Shown here one piece after another: positions 15,869 through 23,192 of a stretch of DNA of 27,559 bases. Source of the DNA: an uncultured Ellagibacter sp. (lineage in GTDB: Bacteria; Actinomycetota; Coriobacteriia; Coriobacteriales; Eggerthellaceae); NCBI GenBank assembly GCA_934663775.1, contig CAKUKU010000020.1:1-27559 (forward strand), in the 5' to 3' direction. Both the position numbers and the translations under genes were made by a program. The notes under the pieces are model-generated. The model was not told the DNA's origin. It did not search any database and saw only the letters and a program-made list of their open reading frames with translations. Numbering within the stretch: position 1 is the stretch's first letter; the number at the start of each line of letters is the position of its first letter.

Positions 15869-16059
15869 GCGTGCTAATCGCCATTGGCGTTGCCGGGCGC
15901 GGCGCGGGGCGAATCGTTTTGGGTCCTGGGCTGCTTGCTGGCTTTGATTTGCGGAGCTGGGATGCTGATTCGTCGTGCGCTTCCGCCTTCTGGACAGTGC
16001 CCGACTCAATGAAAGATGAGACTCATGTCCCAATAATTGTTCACCGAGAGGCTTCGCCC

Positions 16060-16088
16060 TTCGGTTTTCGCGTGAGCTCCTGTATCCT
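16060..16088 (+). promoter_or_regulatory. Possible promoter of the small membrane protein
   Basis: TTCGGT (16060-16065), a 17-base spacer and TATCCT (16083-16088) precede the ATG at 16128 by about 40 bases. The -35 match is poor, so this is tentative. Confidence 0.3.
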
Positions 16089-16127
16089 TAACGCACGACA
16101 ATAGGTTGGCAACAACAAGGAGGGGCT

Positions 16128-16538
16128 ATGAAAACCAGCTCACAGACAGCATTGAAGGTTCTGTCGATTATCGGCATCGTCGTGGGGGCGATAATCGCGG
16201 TTCTTGGAATCTTGCTCACCGTGGGCGCTAACGGCTTTGCCCTGTCCCAGGCGAGTTCTTCTGGTGCCGGCGTTGCGGTATTAGGCACGATCGGCGGTGT
16301 GGTCCTTATCGTGGCCGGCGCCTTCGATATCGTTGTCGGCGCGTTCGGCGTGCGCGGTGCGAACGATCCGTCGAAGATCGGCGTGTTCTGGGTGCTGTGC
16401 ATCATCGGTATCGTGTTCAACGCGCTTGGCCTCATCATGGAGGCGACGAGCTCGGGCGTAAGCGCCAGCAGCCTGATCGGCACCCTGTTCGTAGTCGTTC
16501 TGTTCATCCTCGCGAACAACATCAAGAAGCAGGCTTAA
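16128..16538 (+). CDS. Small four-TM membrane protein of unknown function
   Basis: This 136-residue protein is almost entirely hydrophobic, with four likely membrane helices at about 9-34, 48-75, 85-105 and 113-132, and a short basic C-terminus (NNIKKQA). Glycine and small residues are common in the helices. I do not recognise a family motif. ATG 16128 has a strong AAGGAGG 5-9 bases upstream, so it is probably a real gene. It stands alone: divergent from luxS and convergent with the HipB-like gene, followed by a terminator-like hairpin at 16580. No function is assigned. Confidence 0.72.
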   Translation: MKTSSQTALKVLSIIGIVVGAIIAVLGILLTVGANGFALSQASSSGAGVAVLGTIGGVVLIVAGAFDIVVGAFGVRGANDPSKIGVFWVLCIIGIVFNALGLIMEATSSGVSASSLIGTLFVVVLFILANNIKKQA

Positions 16539-16579
16539 AGCCTCGCTTGCCATATCCGGAAGACGGAGTCTTTAATGGA

Positions 16580-16622
16580 AGCCCGCAGGCGGCAATGCCG
16601 CTAACGGGCTCCCTTCGTTTCA
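16580..16622 (+). terminator. Compound hairpin terminator after the membrane protein
   Basis: AGCCCG (16580-16585) pairs with CGGGCT (16605-16610), enclosing a second stem GCGGC-AAT-GCCGC (16589-16601). CCCTTCGTTTC follows. It is about 40 bases after the stop of the membrane-protein gene. Confidence 0.55.
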
Positions 16623-16670
16623 GGGGCTAAAGGCGCAGCTCGCCCGCATTTCGGGCATTGTGTTGCTTCG

Positions 16671-16693
16671 GGATGTGCTACCGTAGCACATCC
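16671..16693. repeat. Perfect 10-bp inverted repeat between convergent genes
   Basis: GGATGTGCTA (16671-16680), CCG, and the exact reverse complement TAGCACATCC (16684-16693) lie 13 bases past the stop of the HipB-like gene. No T-run follows on either strand. It might be a bidirectional terminator hairpin or a protein-binding site. Confidence 0.55.
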
Positions 16694-16706
16694 AGCTCTT
16701 CGCGCA

Positions 16707-17027
16707 TCATTTTGCCTTTCCTGTGAGAATCGCTAGGGCGTCGAAGCCGTTATCGCAATGCGGAGAGGCGTCGGTCGGCTTCGCGCTCGGCGTTTCTGTC
16801 TGGGCATCAATAATTGGGACATCGCCTTTGTCTATTCGCAGGTCAAGCCCGAGCGCTCCCAGGACTGCTGTCAATTTATCCAGTTGAACGCCAGGATTAT
16901 GACCGAGCTCCAGCGACCACAGGCATCGCTTCGAAACCCCGGCCGCCTCGGCGACCTGCGCCTGGGTCAAGCCGAGTTCTGCTCGGCGGTCCTTAATCGC
17001 ATAGCCGATTTCAAGTGCGTCTATCAC
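16707..17027 (-). CDS. Orphan HipB/y4mF-type XRE transcriptional regulator
   Basis: This is a small protein with a Cro/CI helix-turn-helix: IGYAIKDRRAELGLTQAQVAEAAGVSKRCLWSLELG (motif cited in part), followed by LDKLTAVLGALGLDLRI as in HipB and y4mF-family regulators, then a polar tail. I place the start at GTG 17027 (106 residues), 8 bases after AGAGG; ATG 17033 is also possible but too close to that site. The longer TTG-started frame from 17084 is unlikely because the predicted transcript begins near 17077. Its promoter carries three copies of one operator, so autorepression is likely. HipB proteins are usually paired with a HipA kinase toxin, but none is adjacent on either side, so it is an orphan. 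Confidence 0.78.
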   Translation of the reverse strand: MIDALEIGYAIKDRRAELGLTQAQVAEAAGVSKRCLWSLELGHNPGVQLDKLTAVLGALGLDLRIDKGDVPIIDAQTETPSAKPTDASPHCDNGFDALAILTGKAK

Positions 17028-17065
17028 CAGCATATCCTCTCGTTTGTCTGCGAGGAATAATTCAT

Positions 17066-17133
17066 TCGCATAATTTTGCGACAATAATAACTCGCATAAT
17101 TTTGCGAGTCAATAATTTCACATCATTTTGCGA
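17066..17133 (-). promoter_or_regulatory. Promoter covered by three operators with exact 26-bp spacing
   Basis: On the minus strand TTGACT (17107-17112), a 17-base spacer and TATTAT (17084-17089) form a near-consensus promoter for the HipB-like gene. Operators TCGCATAATTTTGCGA lie at 17066-17081 and 17092-17107, and a third copy with two changes at 17118-17133. Their shared TTTTGCGA cores start at 17074, 17100 and 17126. The sites have TCGCA/TGCGA dyad arms; the middle one extends to ACTCGCA/TGCGAGT and fills the -35/-10 spacer, while the others flank the start point and the -35. Confidence 0.8.
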
Positions 17134-17205
17134 ATTGGATAGAGCGCTCACGCCTGTCGCGCCTCGTGTCGGCCTCGCCCGCCGCCGCTCCGCGTTCCGC
17201 TGTCC

Positions 17206-17409
17206 CGCCGCATCGGCTTCCACCTGCCCGTCGACGCCATGGTGGAGTTCTACTTCGAGAACAGGGACGCGTTCGACTGCTTCTATGCGTCGGAGGAGTT
17301 CAAGCGCCTCTCCGCGCACGGTGCTGGCTTCATCGGCTCCATCGATACGTACCTCGTGCAGTCGCACACCGTCGTCGAACACCCCTCCGACGGCGGCTAT
17401 TGGCTGTAA
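17206..17409 (+). pseudogene. Truncated 3' end of an EthD-domain-like gene
   Basis: The plus strand encodes a convincing C-terminal fragment: VDAMVEFYFENRDAF, then YASEEFKRL, then GFIGSIDTYLVQSHTVV, ending at a TAA at 17407. The pattern of an acidic-hydrophobic strand, a helix with ASxEF, and a final F-TYLV-H strand fits the dimeric alpha/beta barrel of EthD-type proteins. An ATG at 17239 would give only 56 residues and has no ribosome site; coding likeness fades upstream of about 17206 and a stop in this frame lies at 17140. The 5' part is missing, apparently replaced by the AT-rich regulator region. I treat it as a remnant. Confidence 0.55.
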
Positions 17410-17578
17410 GGTTTTGCGACCCTCCGTCGTGGACAAATTATGGCCGCCTGCGCAGCAGGGGAGTTCAAAGGAGCCCGCGCATCGCGGGGAGCCCGTGCGG
17501 CCTTCTCTGTTCGATCTTGACTAACCTTTTTGCGGAAGTAATTTTGCCGAATCGGGTGGGCATCTCGCTCAAATGTTG
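17410..17578. other. Intergenic stretch with small GC-rich dyads
   Basis: No gene is supported here. Visible dyads are CCTGC-GCA-GCAGG and CCCGCG-CAT-CGCGGG, without T-runs. Another TTTTGCGA (17412-17419) resembles the operator core upstream, but has no second dyad arm. Confidence 0.4.
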
Positions 17579-17608
17579 ATGACAAGGCTCCCTTCTTCGT
17601 GGGATACT
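17579..17608 (+). promoter_or_regulatory. Probable promoter of the ArsB/NhaD-type permease
   Basis: ATGACA (17579-17584), an 18-base spacer and GATACT (17603-17608) match the -35/-10 consensus well. The ATG at 17646 follows with AAAGGAA about 6 bases before it. Confidence 0.5.
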
Positions 17609-17645
17609 GATTCGAATGCGAAAAATCGAACAGTAAAGGAACCGC

Positions 17646-18920
17646 ATGGGCACAACCCAGATAATCGCCATCGTCGTGTTCGTCGTCGTTATGGTGGCAA
17701 TCGTAACTGAGAAGATCCACCGTGCGCTCGCCGCCGTCGTCGGCGCGATGGTGCTGCTCATCCTGCACGTCCTGCCTTTCGACGCCGCTATGGAGCACGT
17801 CGACTTCAACACGCTCGGCGTTCTTCTGGGCATGATGCTCTTCGTCGCCGTGGTGAAGCTATCAGGGCTTTTCGAGTATCTGGCCATCAAGTGCGCGCGC
17901 CTCGCGAAGGGCAATCCCTGGCTCGTGATGGTGCTTTTCGTGTGCCTGACCGCCGTGCTCTCGGCGCTGCTTGACAATGTGACGACGGTGCTTCTTATCG
18001 GCCCCATGACGGTTACGGTCTGCCGCCTGCTCGACCTCGACCCCCTGCCGTTCTTCCTCGCCGAGATCATGGCCTCCAACATCGGTGGCACGGCAACCCT
18101 CATCGGCGACCCGCCCAACATCATGATCGGCTCGGCGGCGGGCCTTTCCTTCGCCGACTTCATCGAGGTCGACGCTCCGGCGGCAATCCTGTGCCTCGCC
18201 GTGATGGTCGTGCTGTTCTACTTCCTGTTCGGCCGCAAGTTCAAAGTCGACGAGGAACACAAGCGCGCCCTCATGGAGCGCGACGAGCGCGAGGAGATCA
18301 AGAACCCCACGCTTTTGCGCCAAAGCGTCGTCATGATCATCTTCGTCACGGCGGGCTTCATGCTCCACGGCTCGCTCGGTATCGAGTCCTGCGTCGTCGC
18401 GCTGACCGCGGCGGGCATCCTCATGCTGATCTCAGGCGAGCGCATCGAGGAGGCCCTCGCGCACGTCGAGTGGACCACGCTCGTCTTCTTCGCGGGCCTG
18501 TTCATCATCGTCGGCGCGCTCTCGGAGGTGGGCGTCATCGGCATGCTCGCGCAGGCATTGATCGACGTCACGGGCGGCTCGACCTTCGTCGCCATGCTCG
18601 TGCTGCTCTTCGCCTCGGCCGTTATCTCGAGCTTCCTCGACAACATCCCGTTCGTCGCCACGATGATCCCGATACTGCTTTCCATGGAGGCGACCGGCAT
18701 GGACGTCGCGCCCCTGTGGTGGGCGGTGTCGCTCGGCGCTTGCCTCGGCGGCAACGGCACGCTCATCGGCGCGTCGGCGAACGTCGTCATGTCCGACATC
18801 GCCAAGAAGCACGGCACCGAGATTACGTTCATGGGCTTCTTGAAATACGGCTTCCCGATTATGCTCGTCACCATCGCCGTGTCGGCCGTGTACCTCATCG
18901 TGCGCTTCCCGCCGATGTAG
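17646..18920 (+). CDS. ArsB/NhaD (ion transporter superfamily) permease
   Basis: This 424-residue integral membrane protein has about 11 helices arranged as two repeats. The repeat signatures are SALLDNVTTVLLIGP with GGTATLIGDPPNIMI in the first half and SSFLDNIPFVATMIP with GGNGTLIGASANVV in the second, the hallmark paired re-entrant regions of the ArsB/NhaD/P-protein family. A charged cytoplasmic loop (about 198-222) joins the halves. Members move Na+, arsenite or anions; the substrate cannot be told here, and no ars or regulator gene is adjacent. It is followed by a weak hairpin and then a threonine aldolase gene with its own ribosome site. Confidence 0.9.
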   Translation: MGTTQIIAIVVFVVVMVAIVTEKIHRALAAVVGAMVLLILHVLPFDAAMEHVDFNTLGVLLGMMLFVAVVKLSGLFEYLAIKCARLAKGNPWLVMVLFVCLTAVLSALLDNVTTVLLIGPMTVTVCRLLDLDPLPFFLAEIMASNIGGTATLIGDPPNIMIGSAAGLSFADFIEVDAPAAILCLAVMVVLFYFLFGRKFKVDEEHKRALMERDEREEIKNPTLLRQSVVMIIFVTAGFMLHGSLGIESCVVALTAAGILMLISGERIEEALAHVEWTTLVFFAGLFIIVGALSEVGVIGMLAQALIDVTGGSTFVAMLVLLFASAVISSFLDNIPFVATMIPILLSMEATGMDVAPLWWAVSLGACLGGNGTLIGASANVVMSDIAKKHGTEITFMGFLKYGFPIMLVTIAVSAVYLIVRFPPM

Positions 18921-18922
18921 GA

Positions 18923-18952
18923 GGCGCGCCAAACGATCGCACGCGCGCCTTT
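18923..18952 (+). terminator. Possible terminator after the permease
   Basis: GGCGCGC (18923-18929) pairs with GCGCGCC (18943-18949) over a 13-base loop and is followed by TTTAG. It starts 3 bases after the permease stop. The short T-run makes it a weak call. Confidence 0.4.
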
Positions 18953-19041
18953 AGCGCGGTCTTGCGCCGCTTTCCTTGCTGGTGCGATATGTTGTTGCCC
19001 ATACGATTCGCAAACTGTTGTTTCCCGAAAGCCAGGATTCC

Positions 19042-20076
19042 ATGATCAGACTCAACTGCGATTACTGCAAAGGTGCGCTCCCCGAGGTTCTTGAAGCGCT
19101 CCAGACTATTAACGACCAGGCGTTTTGCGGCTATGGCTGCGACGAGGTGTGCGAGCGCGCGGCCCGCCTGATTCGCGAGCGTGCAGGTGTGCCCTCGGCC
19201 GATGTGCACTTCCTCGTTGGCGGCACGCAGGCGAACTTCGTCGTCATCGAGTCCGCCCTGCGCCCATGGCAGAGCGTCATCTGCGCCGACTCGGGGCACA
19301 TCAACGTGCACGAGACCGGCGCGGTCGAGCACGCGGGCCACAAGTGCGAAACCGCACCTGCTCACGATGGCAAAATCAGCGCCGATCAGGTGCGTGCCAT
19401 CGCCGCCAACTGGGCGGGAAGCATCATTCCCGAACATATCACGCAGCCCAAGATGGTCTATCTTTCCATGGCGACGGAGACAGGTTCCGTCTACACGCTC
19501 GCCGAGCTCGCCGCCATCCGCGCGGTGTGCGACGAGTTCTCGCTCTACCTGTTCATCGACGGCGCGCGCCTGTCCTACGGGCTCGAGGCGATCGGCGGCG
19601 ACGTTTCCCTCGAGGACATCGCCCGGCTCGCCGACGTGTTCTACTGCGGCGGCACGAAATGCGGCGCGCTGTTCGGCGAGGCCGTCGTCATCGTAAACGA
19701 CGAGCTCAAGCCCCATTTCCGCGCGAACATGAAGCAAAACGGCGCCATGCTCGCGAAGGGATGGCTGCTCGGCGCGCAGTTCGAGGCGCTCTTCACCGAC
19801 GACCTTTACTTCAAGGTCGCTCGCCGCGCGAACGAGTACGCCGCGCGCGTGAAGGCCGCTTGCACGAAGGCGGGCATTCCCCTGTTCGCGCAGACGACGA
19901 CCAACCAGGTCTTCATCAACTTCACCGACGCTCAGTACGAGCAGATTTCCGAGCGGTTCGAGTTGGAATTCGAGGAGCGCACGGACGAGGAGCACGTCGC
20001 TATTCGCGTCTGCACGAGCTGGGCCACGCGCGAAGAGGAGATCGTCGCGCTTGAGGAGGCCATCGCGGCTTTGTAG
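19042..20076 (+). CDS. ltaE: Low-specificity L-threonine aldolase (PLP fold type I)
   Basis: This 344-residue PLP enzyme should cleave L-threonine or allo-threonine to glycine and acetaldehyde. Family features are the N-terminal YGCDEVCERAA, FLVGGTQANFVVIESAL (cofactor phosphate region), IDGARLSYGLEAIG with the PLP-ring Asp, and CGGTKCGALFGEA with the Schiff-base Lys. The ATG at 19042 fits homologues and has AGGA 5 bases upstream; the frame is open from 18976, but that extension (MLVRYVVAHTIRK) is not typical of the family. It sits between two transport/redox units, with 93 bases to the nitroreductase. Confidence 0.92.
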   Translation: MIRLNCDYCKGALPEVLEALQTINDQAFCGYGCDEVCERAARLIRERAGVPSADVHFLVGGTQANFVVIESALRPWQSVICADSGHINVHETGAVEHAGHKCETAPAHDGKISADQVRAIAANWAGSIIPEHITQPKMVYLSMATETGSVYTLAELAAIRAVCDEFSLYLFIDGARLSYGLEAIGGDVSLEDIARLADVFYCGGTKCGALFGEAVVIVNDELKPHFRANMKQNGAMLAKGWLLGAQFEALFTDDLYFKVARRANEYAARVKAACTKAGIPLFAQTTTNQVFINFTDAQYEQISERFELEFEERTDEEHVAIRVCTSWATREEEIVALEEAIAAL

Positions 20077-20169
20077 ACACTTCTCCGAAGAGCGCTGTTC
20101 CACGCTGGAGTGTTGCTGCTCGCTGGAGAAATGCTGGCAATCTGGCCGAATCATAAAGAAAGGAACCTC

Positions 20170-20694
20170 ATGGAAATTCTCGATACGCTGCTTCATCGCC
20201 GCAGCATCCGCAGCTTTACGGGAGGAAGCATTCCCCGCGAGACGGTCGAGGCGCTTCTCGTCGCGGGCATGTCCGGCCCTGCGGGCAAGGGGAAAAAGCC
20301 CTGGCGCTTTGTCGTCGTAGAGGACGCGGAGACGATTTCCCGCCTGGCCCAAGCTCGCGATCCCAAACAGAAGCTTTTCGACACGGCGAGCCTGGTCATT
20401 GCCGCGTTCGGGGACCCGTCCATCGCCGACACGTGGGTCGAAGACTGCTCGGTTGCCATGACCAACATGCACTTGGCGGCCGATGCGCTGGGCCTTGGCA
20501 GCTGCTGGGTCCAGGCCCGCATGCGCACTGCCTCCGACGGTACGCCTTCGAGCGACTATGTCAGCCGCATCCTCGGCGCACCGGAAGGCCTCTCCCTTGA
20601 AGCGATGCTCGTTGTGGGAACCATCTGCGAGCATCCAGCTCCCCATACGCCCGCCGACATCGATATGTCGCTTGTGAGCTGGGAAAGCTTCTAA
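20170..20694 (+). CDS. Nitroreductase-family FMN oxidoreductase
   Basis: This 174-residue protein has the nitroreductase fold: RRSIRSFTGGSIPRETVEALL with the Arg-Ser-Arg FMN phosphate contacts, GKKPWRFVVV, and LGLGSCWVQAR in the C-terminal FMN-binding part. The length suits the short subfamily that reduces nitroaromatics, quinones or other acceptors using NAD(P)H. ATG 20170 has AAAGGAA about 5 bases upstream. Its TAA is immediately followed, with no gap, by the GTG of the next transporter, so the two should be co-translated. The physiological substrate is unknown. Confidence 0.88.
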   Translation: MEILDTLLHRRSIRSFTGGSIPRETVEALLVAGMSGPAGKGKKPWRFVVVEDAETISRLAQARDPKQKLFDTASLVIAAFGDPSIADTWVEDCSVAMTNMHLAADALGLGSCWVQARMRTASDGTPSSDYVSRILGAPEGLSLEAMLVVGTICEHPAPHTPADIDMSLVSWESF

Positions 20695-21930
20695 GTGCAA
20701 CGCCTTCTCGATTTCGTGCGCCGCGAGGTCGTCCTCGTTGTCGCCGTCGTGCTCGCCGCCGTGTCGTGCATCGCCGTTCCGCCCGACGCGGCGTATTCTT
20801 CCTATATCGACTGGCACACGCTCGCGCTGCTCTTTTGCCTGATGGCTGTCGTTGCCGGGCTTCGCTCTCTCGGCGTCCTCGATTCGATGGGGAAGTGGCT
20901 CGTCTCACGGGCGAAGTCCCAGCGCGCAATCGCGTTCGCGCTTGCGGGAATCGTTTTCTTCGCGAGCATGGCGGTGACGAACGACGTGGCGCTCATCACG
21001 TTCGTTCCCCTCGCCCTCGTGACGCTTCGCGCGGCGGGCATGGAGGGTCGCGCGCTCCTCGTGGCTGCGCTCATGACGGTGGCCGCAAACCTCGGCAGCA
21101 TGCTTACGCCTGTCGGGAATCCCCAAAACCTGTACCTGTTCACCGCTTCAGGGATGTCGGTTTCCCGCTTCCTGCTGCTCATGGCACCCTACACGGTGCT
21201 TTCCGCAGCGCTTCTGACTGGGTGCATTTTCGTGCTGTTCAGGTCGAAGCCTTGTTGCGGGGAAAAGGCTGGCAAGAACGAGGGCTGCGTTCGGGGTGCT
21301 GCTGGTGGGGGAGAGGTCGTCCCGCGGTCGTGCTGGTCCGACGGCGCTGCGCCCGACTCTGCAAATGAGGCCCGCGAAGCCGCCGCCCCTGCGCCCCTGT
21401 GGAAATGCAGCTGCGGACGTCTTGCAATTTACCTGGTGCTATTCTGCATCTGCCTGCTCGCAGTTGCGGGAATCGTCGATGTGCGCATAGTGCTTGCTAT
21501 CGTCATCGCGACCGTTGCGCTTACTGATGCCGAGCAGCTTCGACGCGTTGATTTCGCGCTCCTGCTCACTTTCGTGGCGCTGTTCGTCTTTGTGGGGAAC
21601 ATGGTGCGCATTCCGCTTGTCCATGATGCGGTAGCGGGGCTCGTGGGGCAAAATGCGGTTATCGCGGCAGTGGGCGCGAGCCAGATGGTTAGCAACGTCC
21701 CCGCGGCCGTGCTGCTCTCCGGGTTCGCGAGTCAATGGGACGCCCTCATCGTGGGCACGAATCTTGGCGGGCTTGGGACGCTCATCGCCTCGATGGCGAG
21801 CCTGATCACCTTCAAGGCGATCTCCATCGGCCGCGTGGGGGCGAAGATGCGGTATCTTAAAGTGTTTACACTGGTCAACGTGGTATTTCTGGCGGTTTTG
21901 CTCGGGTTTGCCCTGCTTTTTGGCCTATAG
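20695..21930 (+). CDS. SLC13/ArsB-like ion transporter with Cys-rich central loop
   Basis: This 411-residue membrane protein of the ion transporter superfamily has about ten helices in two halves. Motifs include ASMAVTNDVALITFVPLAL and NLGSMLTPVGNPQNLYLF in the first half, and SQMVSNVPAAVLLSGF with GTNLGGLGTLIASMASLI in the second, again the NhaD/CitMHS-like repeat. The central loop (about 184-241) is unusually long for the family and contains six cysteines (187, 188, 198, 213, 238, 240), including CC and CSC pairs. GTG 20695 directly follows the nitroreductase stop; GGGAAAG lies 6 bases before it. The substrate is not determined. Confidence 0.88.
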   Translation: MQRLLDFVRREVVLVVAVVLAAVSCIAVPPDAAYSSYIDWHTLALLFCLMAVVAGLRSLGVLDSMGKWLVSRAKSQRAIAFALAGIVFFASMAVTNDVALITFVPLALVTLRAAGMEGRALLVAALMTVAANLGSMLTPVGNPQNLYLFTASGMSVSRFLLLMAPYTVLSAALLTGCIFVLFRSKPCCGEKAGKNEGCVRGAAGGGEVVPRSCWSDGAAPDSANEAREAAAPAPLWKCSCGRLAIYLVLFCICLLAVAGIVDVRIVLAIVIATVALTDAEQLRRVDFALLLTFVALFVFVGNMVRIPLVHDAVAGLVGQNAVIAAVGASQMVSNVPAAVLLSGFASQWDALIVGTNLGGLGTLIASMASLITFKAISIGRVGAKMRYLKVFTLVNVVFLAVLLGFALLFGL

Positions 21931-22046
21931 CTTCCCAGCCAGCCAAACACCTGCCGTCGTAAGATAGGGCTTGCTGGCGCCAACTTCGCGACGACTTGCA
22001 TCTCGGATAGGGTATGCTTTCGCAAAGACAAGAAAGGAGCGCCCCG

Positions 22047-22565
22047 ATGAAGCTTTTTATTGCATCCGACATCCACGGCTCGGCGTACTGGTGCCGCGCG
22101 CTCATGGCGCGAATCGAGGCTGAATCGCCCGATCGGGTCGTGCTTTTAGGCGACATCCTCTACCACGGCCCGCGCAACGACCTCCCGCGCGACTACGCGC
22201 CGAAGGAGGTGCTCGCCATGCTGAACCCGCTCGCTTCGCGCATCATCGCGGTGCGCGGCAACTGCGACAGCGAGGTCGACCAGATGGTGCTCGACTTCCC
22301 CTGCATGGCCGACTACGCGCTCGTCTACGACGGCGCGCGTCAGCTCTTTTTGACCCACGGCCACCTTTACGGGCCGCAAAATATCCCGCCGCTCGCCCGC
22401 GGCTCGGCGCTCCTCTATGGGCACACGCATGTAAAGGAAGTCGCCCAGCGCGACGGCGTCCTTTTCGTGAACCCGGGCAGCGTATCGCTTCCGAAGGACG
22501 GCTCGAACAGCTACGCCGTCTACGAAAACGGCAACTTCGACTTGCGGGAACTCAACGGGGAATAG
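22047..22565 (+). CDS. yfcE: YfcE/MJ0936-type metallophosphodiesterase
   Basis: This 172-residue calcineurin-fold enzyme carries the full dimetal ligand set: ASDIHG (Asp8, His10), LLGDILYHGPRND, VRGNCD, THGH and YGHTH, then the NPGSVSLP segment typical of YfcE. E. coli YfcE hydrolyses phosphodiesters such as bis-pNPP; the natural substrate is unknown. ATG 22047 has AAAGGAG 7 bases upstream. The gene appears to be a single unit ended by a strong hairpin. Confidence 0.93.
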   Translation: MKLFIASDIHGSAYWCRALMARIEAESPDRVVLLGDILYHGPRNDLPRDYAPKEVLAMLNPLASRIIAVRGNCDSEVDQMVLDFPCMADYALVYDGARQLFLTHGHLYGPQNIPPLARGSALLYGHTHVKEVAQRDGVLFVNPGSVSLPKDGSNSYAVYENGNFDLRELNGE

Positions 22566-22598
22566 CAAGGGGCCGCACGATGCGGCCCCTTGTCTTCC
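22566..22598. terminator. Strong hairpin between convergent yfcE and flavodoxin genes
   Basis: CAAGGGGCCGCA (22566-22577), CGA, and the exact reverse complement (22581-22592) form a 12-bp stem directly after the yfcE stop, followed by TCTTCC. Lying between convergent genes, it may stop transcription from both sides. Confidence 0.7.
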
Positions 22599-22667
22599 AC
22601 CCGCCTGAGTTGCGCGCGGGAGGGCGTTGTCCCTTCTTGTTCAACCATCCCGAAAACGGGACATACG

Positions 22668-23090
22668 TTACTTCGCGATCAAGGCGCCTAAGCGCATGCA
22701 GTCCGCCGAGGCGTCGTCATCGGGATAGTCCTTCGCGATGACGGAATCGACCACGTCGACACCCGCCTCCTCCGCGCGCTTCTCCCAAAGCTCCATCCAC
22801 TCGCCGTCGTTCCAGTCATAGGACCCGAACAGCGCCACCTTGCGCCCCGGAAGATGCGGCTCCACCTCGTCGTACATGGGAAGGAACTCCATCTCCTCGA
22901 GCTCTTCGTCGCCCATCGCGGGGCATCCGAACGCGTAGGCGTCGTAGTCGTCGAGCCTGCTCGAGTCGAAGTCGGTCGCCTGGATCAGCTCTGCCGTGCC
23001 GCCCGCGGCGCGAACTCCCTGCGCCACCAGATCGGCCATGGCCTCGGTGTTTCCGGTGCCGCTCCAGTAAACGATGGCAATCTTGCTCAT
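22668..23090 (-). CDS. Flavodoxin
   Basis: This 140-residue short-chain flavodoxin binds FMN and carries single electrons, typically in place of ferredoxin. The FMN-phosphate loop is SGTGNTEAMA (residues about 10-19); CPAMGDEELEEMEF is the 60s loop and FGSYDWNDGEWM the 90s FMN loop with aromatic residues. The C-terminus carries the expected acidic stretch. ATG 23090 has AAGGAGT about 9 bases upstream. It lies about 100 bases downstream of the DUF3793 gene on the same strand and likely shares its transcript. Confidence 0.93.
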   Translation of the reverse strand: MSKIAIVYWSGTGNTEAMADLVAQGVRAAGGTAELIQATDFDSSRLDDYDAYAFGCPAMGDEELEEMEFLPMYDEVEPHLPGRKVALFGSYDWNDGEWMELWEKRAEEAGVDVVDSVIAKDYPDDDASADCMRLGALIAK

Positions 23091-23192
23091 GTCGAGTACT
23101 CCTTTTTCGTCGGTTTCGATATCACGGCTCGCTTTCGTTGCGCCTGACGATGCGCGCGGGCTCCCCTTCCGCGCGCATCGTCAGGCCATCCC

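Noticed and set aside
17034..17084. TTG start at 17084 for the HipB-like gene
   Set aside because: The predicted transcription start is near 17077, downstream of this codon on the minus strand, and the region is occupied by operators.
17412..17419. Fourth operator copy (TTTTGCGA) downstream of the EthD remnant
   Set aside because: Only the 8-base core matches and there is no partner dyad arm. Its distance from the others being a multiple of 26 is probably chance.
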